The notes under the pieces were generated by a model, which was not told where the DNA came from, did not search any database, and worked only from the letters and a program-made list of their open reading frames with translations. A program made the translations under genes and the position numbers. This document shows positions 1 to 6,029 of a stretch of DNA of 7,476 bases, in pieces. The stretch is from assembly GCA_017518785.1 (NCBI GenBank), contig JAFWUA010000077.1, positions 1 through 7,476 of the forward strand. Direction: 5' to 3'. The DNA comes from Neisseriaceae bacterium (GTDB lineage: Bacteria > Pseudomonadota > Gammaproteobacteria > Burkholderiales > Neisseriaceae). Positions within the stretch are counted from its first letter, which is position 1. Every line of letters starts with the position of its first letter.

Positions 1-52
1 ATTCTTCACTTTCCTGCGGAAAGTTCAGAATGACGAGTTTTGCAAAAGTTTC
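1..52. repeat. Palindromic MITE-like element, copy E (right end only, cut by window edge)
   Basis: These bases match 7131-7182 at 51 of 52 positions (only 47 differs: A here, G at 7177) and end in the same terminal sequence, GTTTTGCAAA[A/G]GTTTC. This is the right half of a copy in the same orientation as copy D. The left half lies outside the window. The base after the end starts TGTTT, which would be the predicted target duplication on the missing left side. It is not inside an uptake sequence. Confidence 0.8.
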
Positions 53-206
53 TGTTTGGTAAATGGTAAGTTATGAAACCCAGTCTACTGCGTTTCTTTT
101 TAGATGTATGGTTTTGCAATGCTTTCAGAGCAAGCACTTATTAAAACCTCTCATAAAACACTGTTAAACAAGTTTTTTCGATAAGAAATATTTGTTGACA
201 TTTTCA
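53..206. other. Intergenic stretch with no recognised gene
   Basis: Between two palindromic elements I find only a 23-codon reading frame (73-144), which I do not believe is a gene, and a TTGACA at 195-200 without a matching -10 box at the right distance. No RNA gene, uptake sequence or terminator is visible. It probably is the remaining intergenic sequence between patZ and an unseen upstream gene. Confidence 0.5.
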
Positions 207-212
207 ATATTA

Positions 213-369
213 GAGACTCCTGCAAAACTCGTCATTGATGAATTTCACGAAGTGAAATGAAGAATCTAACTTATTGTTTATAAAGATTCTTCGCTTGCCA
301 CTTCGCTACGCTCAATGCTTCGGCTCAGAATGACGAGTAATAGAAAAAATCGAGTTTTGCAGGAGTCTC
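213..369. mobile_element. Palindromic MITE-like element, copy A, with ATATTA flanking repeats
   Basis: The ends are perfect 19-bp inverted repeats, GAGACTCCTGCAAAACTCG at 213-231 and its complement at 351-369. The element is bounded exactly by the direct repeat ATATTA (207-212 and 370-375), consistent with a target duplication. Inside is a second, nested inverted repeat (CGTCATT...GAAGAATCT against AGATTCTTC...AGAATGACG) and a small hairpin ATTTCAC/GTGAAAT. It carries no reading frame for a transposase, so it would have to be moved in trans. At 157 bp it is longer than copies B-D because the right arm has extra bases around 294-327. It lies about 85 bp upstream of the patZ start. Confidence 0.8.
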
Positions 370-391
370 ATATTAATAGATTTTTTTAATA

Positions 392-418
392 TTTTGATGG
401 TGCAAATTCAAATATAAT
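392..418 (+). promoter_or_regulatory. Candidate patZ promoter
   Basis: A perfect TATAAT lies at 413-418, about 37 bases before the patZ start codon. The -35 side is weak: TTTTGA around 392-397, 15 bases upstream of TATAAT, or 17 bases upstream of the overlapping TAATAT at 415-420. The call rests mainly on the -10 box and its position. Confidence 0.35.
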
Positions 419-455
419 ATACGTTCTTTCTAACCCAAACGTGGGGACGTTCATT

Positions 456-2582
456 ATGCAAAAAAAGCACTATCTATCTCCTATTTTTGCACCACGTCAT
501 ATTGCAGTTGTTGGTGCGTCTGATTCTCCTGATTCTGTTGGACATCTTATTTTCAGCAATCTTTTAACCTCTAAACTTCAAATAGGTAGAGGCGATATTA
601 AGCTGTCTCCGGTTAATCTTAAACATAAAATTGTTGCTGGCATTAATACTGTTGCTCATTTGAGAGAACTTGAAGAGATGCCTGATATGGTGATTATTGT
701 TACTCCGGCAGAGTCTTATCAAGTTATTCTGAAAGAATGTCATGAATTAGGCATTAATCATGTGATGATGATTAAAATTAATAGCGATGACGATGGCGAA
801 GAGCGACAACTCACCAAAGCAGCAATTAGACAGGCAAATCAATTAGGTATTCGCATATTAGGTACAACTTTATTTGGTTTGATATGTCCGCATACTGGAA
901 TTAATGCTTGTACTTATACTGGTCATGTGAAAGCAGGTAATGTTGCAGTGGTTGGGCATTCAAGCAGTTTGTGTTCGGCTATCTTGGATTGGTCACATGA
1001 ACACTATGTTGGTTTTTCTATGGCAGTGTCATTCAATAGCCACAATAGTAATATTGCCTTGGGCGAAATTTTGGATTATCTGGTACACGATTCAAGAACT
1101 GATGCGATTATTCTTTTGATTCATCAAACTGATAATGGCAGACGCTTGATGAGTGCTCTAAAAGAAGCTGCTCGTAGTAAACCAGTATTGGTTTTAAAAA
1201 TCGGACGTGCAGAGGAGTTAAGAAATAATAATCAACAATCAACTATGCATGTGGCAGATCTTATTTTGCCGTCAGAGGTGTTTAATCACGCTCTAAATCG
1301 CACTGGTGCATTGTCAATGAGTTGTTTGAATCAGGTATTCGATGCGGTGCAAATATTGGCAGCTAAATACCGTGTTCAGGGCAATCGTTTAGCTATTGTT
1401 AGTAATGGTGTGGGTTTAGGAATGGTGTCTGCGGACGTTGCATCTGATAAAAATATTGTTTTAGCAGAATTTAGCGGCAAAACTGTTCAAGCCCTATCAC
1501 AAGCACTGCCGGAAGTGGAAGCTGGGAATCCATTAGATTTATTAGGTAATGCAGGTTCCTTGCGTTTCCGTACCGCAGTTAAAATATGTATTGATGATCA
1601 TAATATTGATGCTGTAATGGTGTTGTTTGCTCCACAAGGCGATGATCGTAGCGAACATTTGAAAATTGCTGAAATGATGGTGCAATTACAAAAAGAAAGT
1701 AGCAAACCCATTTTGTTAGTTTGGGTGGGTGAAGAGAAAGTGTCCAGTGGCAGAAGATTATTCTCTCAAAACAATTGTATTCAATTTCACCAGCCACGTT
1801 CTGCATTGGAAGTATTTGCGAATATGGCACAGTTTAATCAAAACCAAAAACGTCTGATGACCATTCCATCATACAAAACACGACAATTAAATCCAAACAT
1901 TGCACTGGCAAAACAAATCATTGAAGAAGCACGCGAAACCATGCAGTATGTACTGCCGGAATATTTATCGAAAAAACTATTGGCATGTTTTAACGTGGAA
2001 TGCAATTACACCGCATTAGCTCATGATAAAGAAGAGGCAGTAGAAATTGCTAATTCTATTGGCTATCCAATTGCGTTAAAGGTTGATTCGCCACATATTT
2101 TGCATAAATCAAATATTGGCGGAGTAAGGCTAAATATTAGCAATGAGGAAGAATTGCGTGATGCTTATGATCAAATTTCAGAACGCACGATGGTGATTGC
2201 ACCTCATGCCATGATTAATGGTATGAGTGTGCAAAATATGTTGCCAACTTATCATATTCGTGAGGTTAAAATTAGCATGGTGCAAGATGATACTTTTGGA
2301 CCAGTTATCACCTTTGCCGCAGGTGGTGATGCCGCTATTCAAAAAGATCGTAGCATTGCTTTGCCACCGTTACGCAAAGAAATCATCGATACCATGATAG
2401 CTCAAACTAAAATTAGCCAAACTTTTGATTACTATAAAAATATGCAACCAATCAACCGCGATGCTTTATACAAAGTTATGTTTGGTGTATCTGAATTAGC
2501 AGCGGAATTACCAGAAGTTTCAGAACTTAAAATCGATTACTATTATCGCCACAAGGTGCAATTGCATCAGATGTGCGAGTAA
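456..2582 (+). CDS. patZ: PatZ-type protein lysine acetyltransferase, N-terminal acyl-CoA synthetase-like part (split gene)
   Basis: This is the large regulatory part of a Pat/PatZ (YfiQ) protein acetyltransferase, which in other bacteria acetylates acetyl-CoA synthetase and other proteins in the cytoplasm. Numbering from ATG 456 (708 aa): a CoA-binding Rossmann domain starts with IAVVGAS (16-22); succinyl-CoA-synthetase-like domains follow (VAVVGHSSSLCSAILDW, about 163-179); an ATP-grasp domain covers about 495-700, with GYPIALKV (536-543), ILHKSNIGGVRL and FGPVITFAAGG (614-624). The S-H-T-G stretch with the phosphorylated histidine of true NDP-forming synthetases is not seen after VLKIGR, as in PatZ, arguing for a regulatory rather than a ligase role. 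ATG 456 is preferred over GTG 441 because GGGGA at 443-447 is a well-spaced ribosome site. The frame ends 10 bases into the GNAT reading frame. The last 15 or so residues (after ELKID) are unlike the family and arise from a frameshift. Confidence 0.88.
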   Translation: MQKKHYLSPIFAPRHIAVVGASDSPDSVGHLIFSNLLTSKLQIGRGDIKLSPVNLKHKIVAGINTVAHLRELEEMPDMVIIVTPAESYQVILKECHELGINHVMMIKINSDDDGEERQLTKAAIRQANQLGIRILGTTLFGLICPHTGINACTYTGHVKAGNVAVVGHSSSLCSAILDWSHEHYVGFSMAVSFNSHNSNIALGEILDYLVHDSRTDAIILLIHQTDNGRRLMSALKEAARSKPVLVLKIGRAEELRNNNQQSTMHVADLILPSEVFNHALNRTGALSMSCLNQVFDAVQILAAKYRVQGNRLAIVSNGVGLGMVSADVASDKNIVLAEFSGKTVQALSQALPEVEAGNPLDLLGNAGSLRFRTAVKICIDDHNIDAVMVLFAPQGDDRSEHLKIAEMMVQLQKESSKPILLVWVGEEKVSSGRRLFSQNNCIQFHQPRSALEVFANMAQFNQNQKRLMTIPSYKTRQLNPNIALAKQIIEEARETMQYVLPEYLSKKLLACFNVECNYTALAHDKEEAVEIANSIGYPIALKVDSPHILHKSNIGGVRLNISNEEELRDAYDQISERTMVIAPHAMINGMSVQNMLPTYHIREVKISMVQDDTFGPVITFAAGGDAAIQKDRSIALPPLRKEIIDTMIAQTKISQTFDYYKNMQPINRDALYKVMFGVSELAAELPEVSELKIDYYYRHKVQLHQMCE

Positions 2583-3145
2583 TTATTAACAATGAACCTC
2601 CATCTGAACGCTATTCGCATATGGCAATTATGCCGTATCCACGAGATTGGGAAAGTCGTATTCAACTCAAAGATGGTACTCCGGTATTGATTCGACCAGT
2701 GCAAGATGTTGATGCTTCTGCTATTCAGGAGTTTGCTCGTAATTTATCTGATGAAAGTCGTTACAATCGTTTTATGTCGAATGTCAAGGAATTATCAGAC
2801 AATGTATTAGTACGGTTTACTCAATTGGATTACGACCGTGAAGTTGGCTTGATAATGCAAAACGAGCAAGATGAAATATTGAGTGTGGCTCGTTATGTAA
2901 CCGACCCAGACTCGGTTGAATGTGAATTTGCGGTATCAGTTGCGGATAATCAGCAAGGAAAAGGTATTGGCAGTATTATGATGAATCAGCTTTTCGAAGT
3001 TGCCCGCAAACAAGGACTCAAAAGCATACGCGGCGATGTCTTGGCAGATAACGAATCTATGCAGGGCATGATGAGAAAATTAGGATTCACTATCGAACCT
3101 GACCCTGATGATGAAACCGTAACCATAGTACGCAAGGCATTGTAA
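2573..3145 (+). CDS. patZ: PatZ-type GNAT acetyltransferase part (separated by frameshift)
   Basis: This is the catalytic acetyltransferase part that in PatZ is fused to the C-terminus of the acyl-CoA synthetase-like region. The segment SHMAIMPYP, the KDGTPVLIRPV start of the GNAT fold (about 33-43), the acidic ECEFAV strand (116-121) and the acetyl-CoA loop QGKGIG (128-133) are all visible, and the protein ends normally near KLGFTIEPDPDD. The first available start is GTG 2573, overlapping the upstream frame by 10 bases; no good ribosome site precedes it (AAGG at 2553-2556 is too far). The next in-frame ATG is 2621. The reading frame stays open upstream to 2531 and encodes LLLSPQGAIASDVRV, which reads as the natural linker, so the two parts were once a single polypeptide of about 900 aa. 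It may be translated by coupling, by rare frameshifting, or not at all. Confidence 0.85.
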   Translation: MRVIINNEPPSERYSHMAIMPYPRDWESRIQLKDGTPVLIRPVQDVDASAIQEFARNLSDESRYNRFMSNVKELSDNVLVRFTQLDYDREVGLIMQNEQDEILSVARYVTDPDSVECEFAVSVADNQQGKGIGSIMMNQLFEVARKQGLKSIRGDVLADNESMQGMMRKLGFTIEPDPDDETVTIVRKAL

Positions 3146-3155
3146 AACGATTAGT

Positions 3156-3286
3156 GAGCCCCCTGCAAAACTCGTCATTCTGAATTTCACGAAGTGAAAT
3201 GAAGAATCTAACTTATTGTTTATAAAGATTCTTCACTACGTTCAGAATGACGAGTAATAGAAAAAATCGAGTTTTGCAGGAGTCTT
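3156..3286. mobile_element. Palindromic MITE-like element, copy B, with TTAGT flanking repeats
   Basis: The element has the same architecture and much the same sequence as copy A (for example the shared AATTTCACGAAGTGAAAT hairpin and the right-arm spacer TAATAGAAAAAAT). Its left end GAGCCCCCTGCAAAACTCG differs from copy A at two positions. It is bounded exactly by TTAGT at 3151-3155 and 3287-3291. It begins 10 bases after the GNAT stop codon, so it lies in the 3' end of any patZ transcript, where it could fold into a long hairpin. It has no coding capacity. Confidence 0.8.
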
Positions 3287-3301
3287 TTAGTTTTAAAAAC
3301 C

Positions 3302-3314
3302 TTTCCGGCAGACT
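3302..3314 (-). repeat. Candidate uptake sequence (DUS) copy 1
   Basis: This is an exact copy of AGTCTGCCGGAAA on the minus strand. It is the left arm of what was an inverted DUS pair whose other arm is now at 3476-3488, beyond element C. Confidence 0.7.
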
Positions 3315-3342
3315 TATTGATTGATTTAGTTTCAAATAGTCT

Positions 3343-3475
3343 GAAACCGTTGCAAAACTCGTCATTCTGAGTTGAGCATAGCGAAACGAAGAATCTCAAC
3401 TTTTTGTTTTTTTAAAGATTCTTCGCTATCGCACAAAATGACGGATAATAAAAAATCGAGTTTTGCAAAGGTTTC
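3343..3475. mobile_element. Palindromic MITE-like element, copy C, inserted in a DUS
   Basis: The ends are GAAACCGTTGCAAAACTCG on the left and the complement of GAAACCTTTGCAAAACTCG on the right (one mismatch). The inner arms CGTCATTCTGAG and the GAAGAATCT/AGATTCTTC pair are as in copies A and B, with the same A-rich spacer in the right arm. The element is bounded exactly by AGTCT (3338-3342 and 3476-3480). The right-hand AGTCT is the first five bases of an uptake sequence, so removing the element and one AGTCT restores an intact AGTCTGCCGGAAAA. Confidence 0.82.
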
Positions 3476-3488
3476 AGTCTGCCGGAAA
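3476..3488 (+). repeat. Candidate uptake sequence (DUS) copy 2
   Basis: This is an exact AGTCTGCCGGAAA on the plus strand, directly abutting the right end of element C. Its first five bases are also the presumed target duplication of that element. Confidence 0.7.
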
Positions 3489-3516
3489 ATATTTACTTAA
3501 AATATAAAATCAATCT

Positions 3517-4008
3517 ATGTTACGTCTAATTATTCTTTCTATCCCATTGATTTATTTAATATTTGAGCAAGGAGCATTTCTTGTTCAATATGCTGCTAAT
3601 ACAATACCAACGTTGTCGGAAAACTTAAATAATATAGAAACAAGTCTGACATTATTGCCTGCAATAGTAGGTAGTATCATGGCGTTATGCACCATTTATG
3701 CGGTAATGATTACTTGGAAATTTTGCCGTAGTATCTGTTTTAATAAGCGTTTTAGTTACACAATCGGTAATAGTTGCGGCATATTATGGGCAGGTTTAAT
3801 CGGTTTGCCGGCATTGTGGGAGTTGACTTGGATAATTATTGATTTTTGCAAAGGCAGAAAACCTGTAATTGAATGGTATCTTCCTCATATTATCAGCATA
3901 TTGTGTCTATTATATTTACCGATGTTGTTACTTTATTTAATCTCTAAAAATCATTTCTTAAAACCAACTGTAACACGTGGTAATCCTGCTAAATCTGATA
4001 ATGTTTGA
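3517..4008 (+). CDS. Small four-helix membrane protein, function unknown
   Basis: I do not recognise this 163-residue protein. It has four strongly hydrophobic segments, at about residues 3-25, 44-66, 83-109 and 122-143, separated by short loops with basic residues (WKFCR, FNKRF, KGRK), so it is most likely an inner-membrane protein. No clear signal peptidase site or catalytic motif is seen. The start ATG 3517 has no Shine-Dalgarno match, only A/T-rich sequence downstream of element C. The last 19 codons are antisense to the conserved end of prmC, a 58-base convergent overlap, so the tail KNHFLKPTVTRGNPAKSDNV is probably a read-on into prmC after loss of an earlier stop. The hydrophobic pattern makes it credible as a gene; lack of a ribosome site and of a known family lowers confidence. 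Confidence 0.6.
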   Translation: MLRLIILSIPLIYLIFEQGAFLVQYAANTIPTLSENLNNIETSLTLLPAIVGSIMALCTIYAVMITWKFCRSICFNKRFSYTIGNSCGILWAGLIGLPALWELTWIIIDFCKGRKPVIEWYLPHIISILCLLYLPMLLLYLISKNHFLKPTVTRGNPAKSDNV

Positions 4009-4763
4009 ATATTAATAAATCCTCTTTGTTGTAATAAATCACGTATCGCAATATTTTGGTCAAAGCCATGTTCCAAGCATATTTTGCCACCTGATTTTAG
4101 AAAATTAGGTGCATTGGCAATTAAAATACGAAAAGCCTCTAATCCATCGTTAAAATCAGTCAATGCAATTTGAGGTTCAAAACGCAAATCGCCTTGTTGC
4201 AAATGAATATCATCAGCTCTAATATAAGGTGGATTGGATACAATTACATCAAGCGAATATTTTTCCGGCAGACTTTCACAATCAAACCAACTTCCTTGTA
4301 AGAAATTAATTTTTGCATTCCAAGTTTGAGCATTACGCTGTGCCACCGACAAGGCTGCACAACTTATATCACTCGCAAAAACCGTGCAATCGTAACGTTC
4401 GCATTTAATCGATACTGATAGAATGCCACTACCACAACCAATATCCCAAATAGAAGAGTTTTCCGGCAGACTATCTAAAACTGTTTCTAATAATAATTCC
4501 GTTTCTGGGCGTGGAATTAAAACATCAGAATTTACATAAAAATTACGCCCATAAAACTCTCGCCTACCTATTAAATAAGCAATGGGCTCACCATTTACTC
4601 GTCTTTGCCCTAAATCGTTCAGACGCATCAAAATATCATCAGGAATACTATCAGCACCACGAGTAATCACCTGACTGTGTTCCCAATGACACACATGCTG
4701 CACTAAAAGACGTGCTTCCAAACGTGGTAAGTTAGAAGCCATAATCCATTCACTAAAAGTCAT
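3951..4763 (-). CDS. prmC: Peptide chain release factor N5-glutamine methyltransferase PrmC
   Basis: PrmC (HemK) uses S-adenosylmethionine to methylate the glutamine of the GGQ motif in release factors RF1 and RF2, in the cytoplasm. The 270-residue length is usual. The N-terminal helical domain (1-75) carries GEPIAYLIGRREFYG; the junction has DVLIPRPETELLLE (80-93); the methyltransferase domain has the SAM-binding DIGCGSG (107-113), acidic FASDIS, and the substrate-binding SNPPYI (176-181), ending in the typical DLAGLPRVTVG. ATG 4763 gives an N-terminus collinear with Neisseria PrmC. No Shine-Dalgarno sequence precedes it, and the upstream hldA terminator ends about 20 bases before the start, so its promoter must overlap the hldA end or it depends on read-through. 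Two uptake sequences are embedded in the gene, both encoding S-L-P-E (98-101 and 164-167). Confidence 0.95.
   Translation of the reverse strand: MTFSEWIMASNLPRLEARLLVQHVCHWEHSQVITRGADSIPDDILMRLNDLGQRRVNGEPIAYLIGRREFYGRNFYVNSDVLIPRPETELLLETVLDSLPENSSIWDIGCGSGILSVSIKCERYDCTVFASDISCAALSVAQRNAQTWNAKINFLQGSWFDCESLPEKYSLDVIVSNPPYIRADDIHLQQGDLRFEPQIALTDFNDGLEAFRILIANAPNFLKSGGKICLEHGFDQNIAIRDLLQQRGFINIQTLSDLAGLPRVTVGFKK
4262..4274 (-). repeat. Candidate uptake sequence (DUS) copy 3, inside prmC
   Basis: This exact AGTCTGCCGGAAA lies on the coding strand of prmC, in frame as Ser-Leu-Pro-Glu (residues 164-167), in a loop between the SAM-binding strands and the NPPY motif. Confidence 0.7.
4460..4472 (-). 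repeat. Candidate uptake sequence (DUS) copy 4, inside prmC
   Basis: This exact AGTCTGCCGGAAA lies on the coding strand of prmC, again encoding Ser-Leu-Pro-Glu (98-101), just ahead of the SAM-binding motif. Confidence 0.7.
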
Positions 4764-4786
4764 AATAAAAAATAGCTATAAAAAAC

Positions 4787-4799
4787 TTTCCGGCAGACT
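4787..4799 (-). repeat. Candidate uptake sequence (DUS) copy 5, terminator arm
   Basis: This exact AGTCTGCCGGAAA on the minus strand forms the downstream arm of the hldA terminator together with the variant CACTGCCGGAAAA at 4812-4824. Confidence 0.7.
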
Positions 4800-4823
4800 T
4801 TATTTAATAAACACTGCCGGAAA
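4787..4823 (-). terminator. DUS-pair intrinsic terminator of hldA
   Basis: TTTCCGGCAG (4787-4796) and CTGCCGGAAA (4814-4823) form a perfect 10-bp GC-rich stem with a 17-base loop that can itself add four A-T pairs. Reading the minus strand, the stem is followed by GTTTTTTATA, a good U-tract; the plus-strand side has none. It lies 17 bases after the hldA stop codon and separates hldA from prmC. The two arms are a full uptake sequence and a shorter variant, an arrangement known for inverted uptake sequences in Neisseria. Confidence 0.85.
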
Positions 4824-4840
4824 ATTAGTATCCCAACCTT

Positions 4841-5797
4841 TTAAAACAAAGAACAAGCCAATTCATTCCAAGTACATACAGCAGTTCCGACTTTACCTAC
4901 TACTACACCAGCGGCGATATTAGCAATACTCATGGCATCTGAATCGCTTAAATTTGCCGCTAAACTCAAAGCCATACCAGCAATTACCGTATCACCCGCA
5001 CCAGAGACATCATAAACTTCAATCGCTTGGGTTGAACGATGTTCAATTTTTTCACCAAACAGGCTTAACCCTTCTTCGCTACGAGTAAGTAATATAGATT
5101 TAACGCGTAAATTAGCTCGTAATTGCTGAACTTTGTAAGTCAATTCATCTTCGGATTTCCAATCGCCTACCACTTCACGCAATTCTGCACGATTAGGAGT
5201 AATCATCGTTGCTCCGCGATAACGCAGATAATCATTACCTTTGGGGTCGATTAACACCATTTTGCCGGCATTACGTGCCATATCTATCATTTCTGTTACA
5301 TGCGTCAAACCACCCTTACCGTAATCAGACAAAACAACCACATCACAATCCTGCAACAATTTACGAAAAGAATCCACTGCCAAATGCAAAATCTCATGAT
5401 TAGGACTATGTTCAAAATCCAAACGAATCAGTTGCTGATTACGAGCAATCACACGTAGTTTAATAGTAGTATTAATCGAGGAATCGCGAAGAAGATGAGT
5501 TTTAACCCCATCTTTTTGCATTAAAGAAGTCAAATCATCAGCCGCATCATCAGCCCCCACCACCGACAATAAAACAGCCTGTCCGCCCAAAGAAGCAATA
5601 TTCCGTGCTACATTAGCAGCACCGCCAGCACGATTTTCTGTGCGTTCAATCTTTGCTACCGGTACTGGTGCTTCCGGAGAAATACGATATGTATCTCCAA
5701 ACCAGTAGCGGTCTAACATCACATCGCCAACCACTAAAATTCTCGCTTTTTGGAAACGAGATAACAAATCATCTTTTGATACACTGCCGGAAAACAT
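4841..5797 (-). CDS. hldA: D-glycero-beta-D-manno-heptose-7-phosphate kinase HldA
   Basis: HldA (the kinase half of RfaE) phosphorylates D-glycero-D-manno-heptose 7-phosphate at C1 with ATP, on the way to ADP-heptose for the inner core of lipopolysaccharide or lipooligosaccharide. Numbering from ATG 5797 (318 aa): the PfkB-family N-terminal block VGDVMLDRYWFGD (23-35) with ISPEAPVP, the sugar-binding GGAANVARN (58-66), and the C-terminal DVSGAGDT (263-270) with the anion hole and catalytic Asp269. The length fits the stand-alone kinase; no nucleotidyltransferase domain follows, as in Neisseria, where HldC is separate. ATG 5797 is preferred to TTG 5800 because GGGG (5805-5808) sits seven bases ahead. 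The first codons, ATG TTT TCC GGC AGT, contain an uptake-sequence variant. A perfect TATAAT on the minus strand (5850-5845) is a possible -10 box. Confidence 0.95.
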   Translation of the reverse strand: MFSGSVSKDDLLSRFQKARILVVGDVMLDRYWFGDTYRISPEAPVPVAKIERTENRAGGAANVARNIASLGGQAVLLSVVGADDAADDLTSLMQKDGVKTHLLRDSSINTTIKLRVIARNQQLIRLDFEHSPNHEILHLAVDSFRKLLQDCDVVVLSDYGKGGLTHVTEMIDMARNAGKMVLIDPKGNDYLRYRGATMITPNRAELREVVGDWKSEDELTYKVQQLRANLRVKSILLTRSEEGLSLFGEKIEHRSTQAIEVYDVSGAGDTVIAGMALSLAANLSDSDAMSIANIAAGVVVGKVGTAVCTWNELACSLF

Positions 5798-5829
5798 CAA
5801 ATTACCCCAATTTTAAATAAAATTCTCTT

Positions 5830-5896
5830 GGGAACTTCTTAAAAATTATAATTTCTTACACATTAAGATGAAATTATGAGTTTCGCAAAAATTCCC
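5830..5896. repeat. Imperfect inverted repeat, possible decayed copy of the palindromic element
   Basis: GGGAA (5830-5834) pairs with TTCCC (5892-5896) and ATAATTTC (5848-5855) pairs with GAAATTAT (5870-5877), with partial pairing between. The right arm GAGTTTCGCAAAAATTCC matches the element end GAGTTTTGCAAAGGTTTC at 14 of 18 positions. It is only 67 bp, so it could be a deleted relic or an unrelated hairpin. Confidence 0.35.
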
Positions 5897-5961
5897 TCTA
5901 TATAAAGCATGTATTATAGTCGCTTCAATCGCAATATAGTTTTGTTGTGATTGCAAATTAT

Positions 5962-5974
5962 TTTCCGGCAGACT
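5962..5974 (-). repeat. Candidate uptake sequence (DUS) copy 6
   Basis: This exact AGTCTGCCGGAAA on the minus strand is alone in the hldA-mltG intergenic region, about 55 bases before the mltG start, without a partner arm. Confidence 0.7.
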
Positions 5975-6029
5975 TAAAATTAATCTTAAATATGTGTTTA
6001 GTGTGTGTTTAAATAAAGATTGAAATTAT

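Larger units (their letters stand above)
5801..6029. other. Divergent hldA-mltG intergenic region
   Basis: This region must hold the outward-facing promoters of hldA and mltG. Visible items are the minus-strand TATAAT at 5850-5845 (near hldA), A/T-rich plus-strand boxes such as TATAAA near 5901 and TATTAT near 5912 without a convincing -35, one uptake sequence (5962-5974) and an imperfect inverted repeat at 5830-5896. No small gene is supported. Confidence 0.5.

Noticed and set aside
73..144. A 23-codon ATG frame upstream of patZ (MKPSLLRFFLDV...)
   Set aside because: Very short, weak ribosome site, no recognisable feature, and lies between repeat elements.
1579..1830. An 83-codon frame on the minus strand within patZ
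   Set aside because: It is antisense to conserved patZ sequence, has low-complexity aromatic content and no start signal.
2527..2582. Programmed -1 frameshifting in patZ
   Set aside because: A -1 shift is what would be needed, but no slippery heptamer in the right frame and no obvious stimulatory hairpin is visible between 2531 and 2580.
5209..5403. A 64-codon plus-strand frame within hldA
   Set aside because: Antisense to the conserved PfkB fold; no ribosome site or family resemblance.
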